Source: DASUAS01 sp036271015 (lineage in GTDB: Bacteria > Actinomycetota > Acidimicrobiia > IMCC26256 > DASPTH01). From it: DNA of 6,352 bases. Numbering within the stretch: position 1 is the first letter of the stretch; the number at the start of each line of letters is the position of its first letter. The stretch lies in assembly GCA_036271015.1 (NCBI GenBank), contig DATBBL010000366.1, positions 1 to 6,352 of the forward strand. Reading direction: 5' to 3'. Position numbers and translations under genes: made by a program. The notes below the pieces were generated by a model, which was not told where the DNA came from, searched no databases, and worked only from the letters and a program-made list of their open reading frames with translations. Positions 1 to 5,894 of the stretch are shown here, in pieces.

Positions 1-2599
1 GTCCCCGCTCGCGCCCCGGCGCGATCGAAGCGGGCTTGTCGTCGACGGACGCGTGTTGGAAGGTCAACGGCGAGTACATCGACAGCAGCGTGCGGTTCTC
101 ACCAGCAACGAACCGGTCCTGGAGGTAGGGACCGATCACGATCTGTGGCAGCCCTTCGGCGGGGGCGGTGTTGTCGAGCACCACCGACAGGTTCGCCGAC
201 GCGTCGGCGCGGCTGAGGCTCTGGTTCGGTCGGAGGTTCACCCGGTAGTCGACGGTGCGGTTCAGGTAGTAGTCGATCTTGTTGCCGGCGAAGTTCGACG
301 ACGTCACCGCGATGGCGTCGGACTTCACCGGATCGAGCCGACCGGAGACGCCGAGCTGGTCGGCGAGCGCTTCCTCGTTCGGCCGCGTGAACCCGATGAT
401 GAGGTGCCCGGAGTGGGCGGCTCCGCCGAGCACCTTGGCGATCTGCGCCGGCTTGCCCAGCGTGCCGGCAGTCGCCGTGTCGACCGCAGCCTTGGCGACG
501 TCGCCGAGGAAGTCGACGCGGTCCGGCGTCGCCGCGAACTGGGCGTACGCGTCGCGCAACGTCACGTTGATCACGTTCCCGCTGTCGATCGGCATCGGCC
601 AGTCCGGCACGGTGACCGGTCCGGTGAGCTGCAGCAGGGCGGCGAGCCCGGCTGGGTCGACCGAGAGGACACCGTCGACTTGGGGCAGCCCGGCCTGTGG
701 TGCCAGCGTCTCCAACACCTGCGCCACGCTCGGGAAGTCGGGCGACAGGTTCACGTTCTGCAGCGTCGTCTGCGGGTTGTATTGCGCGTACCGTTGCGTG
801 TAGTCGACCGGCGCCCGATACGTGACCTGCGCCTGCTGCGCGATCGTGTCGTCCCACGTCTTGGTCCGGATGATGTCGCCCACGGTCAGCTTCCCGTCGT
901 GCGCGGTGATCAGCGCGTAACTGCCGATGAACCCACCGGTGGCGCGCGACTCGGCGTTGTTCTGCACCACGAGGAGGTAGTGGCGGTCGCCGTCAGCGCC
1001 GAAGATCGCCGGCGCGAGCCGGGCCGCCGCCGCGGCGTGCTGGGCCTCGCGGTCGGCGCGCGCGAGTTGCCCGTACACCTTGTCGACCGCGTCGCGCACC
1101 TGCGCCACAAGGTAGGGGTCGTCACGCAGGTGGTCGAGACGGGAGCGGGCGTCGGCGAGGACCGCCGCGCCGTGCTGGAGCTGCGGCGTGATCCTGGTCA
1201 CCTCCTCGATGGGGAGACGACCACCGACGACCTGCAGGGCGTCGGGATCCACCGCCGCGGTGAGCGACTCGCCGGCATCGGCGAGGTCGGTCCCGATCTC
1301 GGCGAGGGTCCGGGCCGCCCTCACGTTGGACGCGAGGAACGGCAGCGTCAGACCGGTCGACGTGAGCGGCGACTCCAGCGTGTCGCGCGCGTCCGAGAAG
1401 GCGCGGGCCGCCTGGTCAAACGCGCCCTGCGCGGTGATCGAGTCGCCCGCGCGCGCGGCGTCGAGCGCCCGGGTGGCCGCCTCGCGGCCGCCCTGCATGC
1501 GGTCGACCGCGTCGTTGCCTGCCAGCGCGAGCGGCGCGGTCGCCGCCACCAGCCATACGACGAGGAGCAGCACGACGATCCACGCCCAGCCGGGCAAGCC
1601 GCGCGCCTGCTCGCGCTCCAACCGCGACCGACCGGCCTCGATCCCGACGACGAGGAGCACCAAGACCGTCGAGACCGCGGTGAGCCAGAACGGGAAGACG
1701 CCGCGGGCGGTGAAGAGCGCGATCACGCTCAGGATGACCTCGGCCACCACGAGGAAGAGGACCGCCTCGCCGGTCGACCAGCCGAGGGCGACGAACCGGT
1801 GGAGGATGTGGTCGTTGCGGTGCTGGAGCAACGACCGCCGTCGCCGCAGTCGGTACACCGCGACCATCAGGCCGTCGAGGACGAAGATGCCGAGCAGGAT
1901 GAGCGGCGTCGTCAGCTCCCGCCACGACACCGGGACGGGATCGACCGCGAGTGCGCCGACCGCGAGGGTGAAGCCGATGCCGAGCCGACCGCCGCGGCCG
2001 ACGAACAGGGACGCCGGGCGCACGTTGAACGCCAGGAACGCGAAGCACGCGGCGGCGAAGCCCGCGAGCACGCAGGCGAGCCCGTCCTGGTGCGCGAAGG
2101 CGGCGATCCCGAACAGGGTCGCGCCGGCGGCCAGACCGGAGCCGGCGGCCAGGCCGTCGGCGTTGCCGAGGCCGTCGATCGACTTCATCACCACGAAGAC
2201 GAACAGGAACGCGCCGACCACGTCGAAAACCTCGATCCCGGTCGGGGCGAGGCGCGCGCCCGCCAGCACCGCGACCAGCGCGGCCACCGCGCTCGCCCCC
2301 GCGGCGAGGCGGTCGGTGTGCTCGGAGCGTTCGATCGCCGCGCCGACGAGGGCGAGCAGCAGCGCGCCCAGCGCGACGACGACCGTGAGATCGCCGACCT
2401 CGGGCGCGAAGAGGAGCCCGATCACCGGCCCCAGCGCGATCATCGCGCCGGCTCGGCGGCGGGTCCCGCGGCGGTGCGGGTTCTCCTTGCTCTGGTTGCG
2501 CGCGTACGCGGCGAGCCCGAGGACCGCGATCGCGGCGGCGATCCCCGCCAACAACCAACGATTGGCCGCCGTAGCGGCAACCGCCGCGGCCGTCAGCAT
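1..2599 (-). CDS. DUF4012 protein with N-terminal MraY/WecA-like membrane domain, partial
   Basis: Integral membrane protein of unknown function, 866 residues visible; its C-terminus lies beyond position 1. I translated the frame by hand from ATG 2599 to the window edge and met no stop. Residues 1 to about 325 form a run of hydrophobic helices with MraY/WecA landmarks in the right order: NPHRRG near 40, DGLAAG at 148-153, FNVRPASLFVG at 191-201 followed by GRGGRLGIGF, and a His-rich cytosolic loop QHRNDHILHR at 259-268. A further helix lies at about 338-360. An Ala-rich, probably helical stretch (365-530) follows, then the DUF4012 core with its hallmark VVQNNAESRATGGFIG at 544-559. Most catalytic acids of the MraY family are replaced (IE at 89-90, R202), so the first part is probably not an active phosphoglycosyl transferase. 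The gene lies 51 bp after the dehydratase gene. No Shine-Dalgarno is visible. ATG 2599 was chosen because it precedes the first helix (14-33). The DUF4012 call is strong; the role is unknown. Confidence 0.88.
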   Translation of the reverse strand, partial: MLTAAAVAATAANRWLLAGIAAAIAVLGLAAYARNQSKENPHRRGTRRRAGAMIALGPVIGLLFAPEVGDLTVVVALGALLLALVGAAIERSEHTDRLAAGASAVAALVAVLAGARLAPTGIEVFDVVGAFLFVFVVMKSIDGLGNADGLAAGSGLAAGATLFGIAAFAHQDGLACVLAGFAAACFAFLAFNVRPASLFVGRGGRLGIGFTLAVGALAVDPVPVSWRELTTPLILLGIFVLDGLMVAVYRLRRRRSLLQHRNDHILHRFVALGWSTGEAVLFLVVAEVILSVIALFTARGVFPFWLTAVSTVLVLLVVGIEAGRSRLEREQARGLPGWAWIVVLLLVVWLVAATAPLALAGNDAVDRMQGGREAATRALDAARAGDSITAQGAFDQAARAFSDARDTLESPLTSTGLTLPFLASNVRAARTLAEIGTDLADAGESLTAAVDPDALQVVGGRLPIEEVTRITPQLQHGAAVLADARSRLDHLRDDPYLVAQVRDAVDKVYGQLARADREAQHAAAAARLAPAIFGADGDRHYLLVVQNNAESRATGGFIGSYALITAHDGKLTVGDIIRTKTWDDTIAQQAQVTYRAPVDYTQRYAQYNPQTTLQNVNLSPDFPSVAQVLETLAPQAGLPQVDGVLSVDPAGLAALLQLTGPVTVPDWPMPIDSGNVINVTLRDAYAQFAATPDRVDFLGDVAKAAVDTATAGTLGKPAQIAKVLGGAAHSGHLIIGFTRPNEEALADQLGVSGRLDPVKSDAIAVTSSNFAGNKIDYYLNRTVDYRVNLRPNQSLSRADASANLSVVLDNTAPAEGLPQIVIGPYLQDRFVAGENRTLLSMYSPLTFQHASVDDKPASIAPGRERG

Positions 2600-2605
2600 C
2601 GGGTC

Positions 2606-2611
2606 ATGGTA
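2606..2611 (-). promoter_or_regulatory. Putative leaderless -10 element of the DUF4012 fusion gene
   Basis: The minus strand reads TACCAT, fitting the actinobacterial TANNNT -10 pattern, followed by exactly 6 nt (gacccg) and then ATG 2599. A transcript would therefore begin at the A of the start codon. There is no purine-rich ribosome binding site upstream; the leader is C-rich instead. No convincing -35 is seen at 16-19 nt spacing. This is an inference from spacing and motif only. The gene could also be read through from the upstream dehydratase gene. Confidence 0.4.
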
Positions 2612-2632
2612 GGTGGGGAGGTGTCGAGGGGA

Positions 2633-2699
2633 GGCGCGGCTTCGGTGCGGTCAGGACGCGCGGAGCGTGTTGTCCGGGTCCGATCCGAAGCGGCGCGCC
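2633..2699 (-). other. Interrupted inverted repeat spanning the dehydratase stop codon
   Basis: Plus-strand arms are 2633-2645 (GGCGCGGCTTCGG) and 2685-2699 (CCGAAGCGGCGCGCC). In the minus-strand RNA they pair as 7 + 6 bp with a 2-nt CC bulge and a loop of 39 nt. The first arm is inside the dehydratase coding region, the stop codon (2651-2653) lies in the loop, and the second arm is in the 51-bp gap before the DUF4012 gene. There is no T-tract after the second arm, so it is not a canonical intrinsic terminator. It could be an attenuator, an mRNA-stabilising element, or chance in GC-rich DNA. Confidence 0.35.
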
Positions 2700-4558
2700 G
2701 CCGGACGCGCGAGGTCGAGTAGCACCTCACGCGCGGCGACGTGATCGTCGTCGATGGTGAGGCGTTCGAGGAGCTCGAGACCCTCGGTGAGACGCGTCGG
2801 CCCCAGCGCCGCCGGCTCGATGCTGTGCAGCAGGGCCCCGTGCTCGGCGGCACTGGTCTCCGCCGGCCCGATCAGGGACTCGGCCAGCCGCTCGCCCGGC
2901 CGCAGCCCGGTCACCTTGATCTCGATGTCGTCGTGCGGTCGCAGCCCGGACAGTCGGATCATCCGTTCGGCGAGGGCGTAGATGTTGACCTGCTCGCCCA
3001 TCTCGAGCGCCAGCACCTGGTGTTCTCCGGGAAGCGATGCGCAGAGCAGCACGAGCCGAACGGCCTCGTCGGTGCTCATGAAGTACCGGGTCATGCGCGG
3101 ATCGGTGACCGTCACCGGGCCGCCGGCCGCGATCTGCTTCTGGAACGTGGGGATCACGCTGCCCCGGCTCCCGAGCACGTTGCCGAACCGCACCGAGCGG
3201 TACCCGCCGCGGTTGGCGCGCTCGAGCACGATCTGCTCGGCGAGCCACTTCGACGCGCCCATGACGCTCGTCGGGGTCGCCGCCTTGTCGGTGGAGATGC
3301 ACACGAGCTGGGACACGTCGACCCGGGAACACGCGTCCATCACGTTGAGCGTCCCGAAGACGTTCGTGCGGGCGGCCTCGCACGCGAAGTCCTCGAGTAC
3401 GGGAACGTGCTTGTGGGCCGCGGCGTGGAACACGATCTCGGGCCGCGCCCGGCGGAACACCGCGTCGATCGCCGACGCATCGCGGATGTCGGCGAGGACG
3501 ACCTCGGGTTCGGCGATCCCCTGCAGGTCGTACACAGTGTCGTGCAGGTGGGTCTCGTCGTGGTCGAGGAGCACCAGCTGCGAGGGACCGAACCCGGCGA
3601 CCTGGCGGGCGATCTCCGAGCCGATCCAGCCGCCGCCGCCGGTGACGAGCACCCGGCGGCCGTGCAACAGCTTGCGCACGGGCTCGAGGTCGAGGTCGAC
3701 CTGCCGGCGCCCGAGCAGGTCCTCGATGTTCAGGTCGCTCATCTCGCGCAGGCGCGGCATGCCGTGCACCCACGAGGAGGACTCCCGCAGGACGCGCACC
3801 GGGATGTGGGCCGCCTCGGCGGTGTCGGCGACGCACTGCACGACCCGCCGCGGTGCCGACGGCATGGCGAGGAGCACGAGGTGCACGTCGTGCTCGGCGA
3901 CGATGCGCGGAAGGTCGTCGACCGACCCGGTGACCGGCACCCCGTGCATGGAGCGGTTCCAGAGTCCGGGGTCGTCGTCGACCGCGACCACCGGCACCAG
4001 CCCGAGGACGGGCGACTGTTGCATCTCGCGCAGCGCGGCGGCGCCGTTGGCTCCCGCGCCGACGACGGCGACGCGCACGCCGGTGCTCCGGTACGAGTTC
4101 CGACGGAACGCGAACAGCCGCTGCTGGAACCGGACCATGCCGCACAGGAAGGTGGCGATGACCGGTCCGACGACCACGACGGTGAGGGGCACGCGCTCGG
4201 AGCCCCACATGAACGAGAGGACGAGGATGAACCCGGTGGTGGCGCCGGCCGCGAGCAGCCGCAGGGCCTCGTCGATGCTGGCGTGGCGCCACGTACGGCC
4301 GTAGCAGCCCCAGGCCCACATGCTGCCCACGCTCACGACGCACGCAACCGGGAGGAAGATCTGGAAGTTGTCCCAGTAGTGGCCGGGCACGCTGAAGTCG
4401 AAGCGCAGCGCGAACAGCAGGAGATAGGTGAAGGCCGTCAGCACCACGTCGAGGAGCACCAGAGCGAAGTCGCCGCGCAGGCGGACCGCCGCGTGCGCGA
4501 TGCGGGTCCAGAGGCTCCGGGACGGGCCCGGGTCGATTCGCTCTACCACCGGCCTCAC
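2651..4558 (-). CDS. Membrane-bound nucleotide-sugar 4,6-dehydratase/epimerase (FlaA1/WbpM/CapD family)
   Basis: Predicted to convert a UDP-sugar, most often UDP-GlcNAc in this family, to a 4-keto-6-deoxy intermediate for surface glycan synthesis. At 635 residues it has the length of the long, membrane-anchored WbpM class. Four hydrophobic helices lie at about 31-52, 67-86, 101-118 and 123-142. A first nucleotide-binding domain follows (VAVVGAGANG at 163-172), then the catalytic short-chain dehydrogenase domain: LVTGGGGWIGSE at 304-315, HAAAHKHVPVLED at 378-390, STDKAATPTSVMGASK at 422-437 and RFGNVLGSRGSVIP at 457-470. The MxxxK pair (M433, K437) in place of the usual YxxxK is the hallmark of FlaA1/WbpM dehydratases. 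One oddity is W311, where relatives usually have Ser (TGAGGSIG). The start is GTG 4558, with GTG 4549 as an alternative; GGAGG at 4562-4566 lies 3 and 12 nt from these. The gene follows the glycosyltransferase after 144 bp on the same strand. The exact substrate and product cannot be told from sequence. Confidence 0.93.
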   Translation of the reverse strand: MRPVVERIDPGPSRSLWTRIAHAAVRLRGDFALVLLDVVLTAFTYLLLFALRFDFSVPGHYWDNFQIFLPVACVVSVGSMWAWGCYGRTWRHASIDEALRLLAAGATTGFILVLSFMWGSERVPLTVVVVGPVIATFLCGMVRFQQRLFAFRRNSYRSTGVRVAVVGAGANGAAALREMQQSPVLGLVPVVAVDDDPGLWNRSMHGVPVTGSVDDLPRIVAEHDVHLVLLAMPSAPRRVVQCVADTAEAAHIPVRVLRESSSWVHGMPRLREMSDLNIEDLLGRRQVDLDLEPVRKLLHGRRVLVTGGGGWIGSEIARQVAGFGPSQLVLLDHDETHLHDTVYDLQGIAEPEVVLADIRDASAIDAVFRRARPEIVFHAAAHKHVPVLEDFACEAARTNVFGTLNVMDACSRVDVSQLVCISTDKAATPTSVMGASKWLAEQIVLERANRGGYRSVRFGNVLGSRGSVIPTFQKQIAAGGPVTVTDPRMTRYFMSTDEAVRLVLLCASLPGEHQVLALEMGEQVNIYALAERMIRLSGLRPHDDIEIKVTGLRPGERLAESLIGPAETSAAEHGALLHSIEPAALGPTRLTEGLELLERLTIDDDHVAAREVLLDLARPAARRFGSDPDNTLRAS

Positions 4559-4561
4559 ACG

Positions 4562-4566
4562 CCTCC
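4562..4566 (-). promoter_or_regulatory. Shine-Dalgarno-like GGAGG before the dehydratase gene
   Basis: The minus strand reads GGAGG here, the only strong Shine-Dalgarno match near any of the four starts. It is only 3 nt from GTG 4558 (tight) and 12 nt from the in-frame GTG 4549 (loose), so it does not settle which is used. The two starts differ by three residues, with no effect on any domain. Confidence 0.4.
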
Positions 4567-4585
4567 GGACTGCTCCGGCCCCATG

Positions 4586-4601
4586 GTCGCTCCGCAGCGA
4601 C
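4586..4601 (-). other. Small hairpin in the dehydratase leader
   Basis: A perfect 6-bp inverted repeat, GTCGCT and AGCGAC around a 4-nt loop (GCGG on the minus strand), sits 27 nt upstream of GTG 4558. It lies in the 144-bp gap between the glycosyltransferase and dehydratase genes. No T-tract follows it. It may structure the leader RNA or be chance. A TANNNT-like hexamer (TACGCT, minus strand) lies further up at 4685-4690 and could be a promoter with a leader of about 120 nt, but it has no clear -35. Confidence 0.2.
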
Positions 4602-4694
4602 GACCGGCGATCCCCGTCACCGGACCTACGGCTGAGCGCCCTCCCCCTCGGCCTGCCAGCGTGTCGAGAGGATCGATCGCCGCGAGCGTACTTG

Positions 4695-4715
4695 CCCCGG
4701 GTTCACAGACCGGGG
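4695..4715 (-). other. GC-rich hairpin over the glycosyltransferase stop codon
   Basis: CCCCGG (4695-4700) and CCGGGG (4710-4715) form a 6-bp stem with a 9-nt loop holding the TGA stop of the glycosyltransferase (4703-4705). No T-run follows on the minus strand, so a classical terminator is not supported. It might act as a weak or U-tract-free terminator, or reduce read-through into the dehydratase gene. Such short GC stems are common by chance in DNA of this composition. Confidence 0.2.
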
Positions 4716-5881
4716 AGTGCGAGGCCCTTCCGCCGGGCGACGCGCCGGTACGCGTCGAGCACGATCTCGACGACCCGGCGCTCGTCGAAGTGCTGCTGCG
4801 CTCGCGCACGGGCGGCGGCACCGAGGGCACGGCGCAGGCCCGGGTCCTGGAGCGCCAGGAGTGCCTGCGCCAGGGCGGCCGGGTCGTCGACCGGCACCAG
4901 CGACCCGGTGACGCCGTCGTCGACGACCTCCCGGCACCCGCGCACGTCGGTGGCGACGACCGGCAGGCCCATCGCCGCCGCCTCCATCGCCGCCCGCGGG
5001 AACCCTTCGCGGTGCGATGCGAGCACGAAGACGTCCATGGCCGCATAGAGCGCGTCGACGTCGTCGCGATGGCCGAGGAACCGGACTCCGTGTTCACGTG
5101 CACGCGCTAGTTCGTCGGCGCCGAGCGCATCGGGCTTGACCGGATCCGGTGCGCCCACCACCACGAGGACGAAGTTGCGTGGGAGTCGCGTCGCCGCCGC
5201 GAACAGCTCCGGCAGGCCCTTCTCCGCGACCAGTCGCCCGACGGTCCCGACGAGGACGGTGTCGTCGGCGACGCCGAGCGCGGCGCGGACGGTGCGGCGG
5301 TCGTCGGCCGAGAACCTCGTCGGGTCGAACCGGGTGAGATCGATGCCGTTGCCGAGCAGCTCGGCGTCCCGGCTGAGGTGGCATCGGCGCATGAGCTCGA
5401 GGTCCTCGGGATTCTGCACGAGCTCCGCATCGGAGAACCGGGAGGCGAACGCCTCGAGCGCGTACACCGCGGCCCGACGGGAGATCGGGTCGTCGTCGAT
5501 CGCGTACAGACCGTGGACGGTGTTGACGACGACCGGGACCCGCGCCAGTCGCCCGACGACACGGCCGTACAGCCCGGGTTTCGGGTTGTGCGTGTGCAGG
5601 ACGTCGATCGGCTCGCGCCGGAGGATGTGCCACAGCTCGCCGGCGGTGCGCGCGTCGGCGGTCGGGTCCATCGCACGCGTCGACGACGCGAGCGGGAGGT
5701 GGCGGATCCCTTCTGCCTCCAGCTCCGCGACCCACGGTCCGGGCGCACTGATGCCGACGGCGTCCCCGCCGAGGTCACGCACGGCGCGGAGCTGTGCGAG
5801 CAGTAGGAAGCGGAGGCTCACGTCGACTGTAGTCAGGTGCGCAACGGTCAGACGCCGCCTCCGTTCGCGCGCCCCCGCCAT
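4703..5881 (-). CDS. GT-B glycosyltransferase, family 4 (GT4)
   Basis: Cytosolic, retaining GT4 glycosyltransferase of 392 residues, the usual length. It should transfer a sugar from a nucleotide donor to a growing glycan, probably a lipid-linked surface polysaccharide intermediate. The N-terminal Rossmann domain starts with LTVAHLTTVD (11-20) and carries HTHNPKPGLYGRVVGR at 96-111 and VNTVHGLY at 119-126. The C-terminal donor domain has GTVGRLVAEKGLPELF at 212-227 and the GT4 EX7E motif in HREGFPRAAME (E292 and E300), followed by GLPVVATDVRGCREVV at 305-320. ATG 5881 is the only reasonable start. Upstream in-frame codons contain no ATG, GTG or TTG for some distance and overlap the divergent gene, and the next internal GTG (codon 21) would remove the first beta strand. 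It lies upstream of the dehydratase gene on the same strand. Donor and acceptor are unknown. The fold and family are secure. Confidence 0.94.
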   Translation of the reverse strand: MAGARERRRRLTVAHLTTVDVSLRFLLLAQLRAVRDLGGDAVGISAPGPWVAELEAEGIRHLPLASSTRAMDPTADARTAGELWHILRREPIDVLHTHNPKPGLYGRVVGRLARVPVVVNTVHGLYAIDDDPISRRAAVYALEAFASRFSDAELVQNPEDLELMRRCHLSRDAELLGNGIDLTRFDPTRFSADDRRTVRAALGVADDTVLVGTVGRLVAEKGLPELFAAATRLPRNFVLVVVGAPDPVKPDALGADELARAREHGVRFLGHRDDVDALYAAMDVFVLASHREGFPRAAMEAAAMGLPVVATDVRGCREVVDDGVTGSLVPVDDPAALAQALLALQDPGLRRALGAAARARAQQHFDERRVVEIVLDAYRRVARRKGLALPGL

Positions 5882-5888
5882 GTGAGCG

Positions 5889-5894
5889 ATGCTA
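5889..5894 (-). promoter_or_regulatory. Putative leaderless -10 element of the glycosyltransferase gene
   Basis: The minus strand reads TAGCAT, a TANNNT -10-like hexamer, followed by 7 nt (cgctcac) and ATG 5881. Transcription would start at or next to the start codon, which fits the lack of any Shine-Dalgarno sequence. On the other strand the same six bases are ATGCTA, the first two codons of the divergent membrane protein gene. No good -35 match is seen at the right distance. Motif- and spacing-based inference only. Confidence 0.42.

Noticed and set aside
1416..2558. 380-codon minus-strand frame
   Set aside because: Frame-shifted shadow of the DUF4012 fusion; Arg/Pro/Gly-rich with no recognisable motif.
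2593..2607. Minus-strand ATG at 2607 as an alternative start for the DUF4012 gene
   Set aside because: It is out of frame and reaches TGA after four codons (M-T-R-C). The in-frame start is ATG 2599.
53..2722. 889-codon open frame on the plus strand
   Set aside because: It is antisense to the DUF4012 fusion and the end of the dehydratase gene. Its product is Arg/Asp/Glu/Gly-rich with no hydrophobic core or motif, as expected from the complement of GC3-biased codons. The minus frame has clear family motifs.
4691..4715. Rho-independent terminator after the glycosyltransferase
   Set aside because: There is a 6-bp GC stem but no T-run after it, and the next gene is on the same strand. Kept only as a low-confidence hairpin.
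2741..5110. 789-codon open frame on the plus strand
   Set aside because: Antisense shadow across the dehydratase, the gap and the glycosyltransferase. It ignores gene boundaries and encodes a low-complexity charged product.
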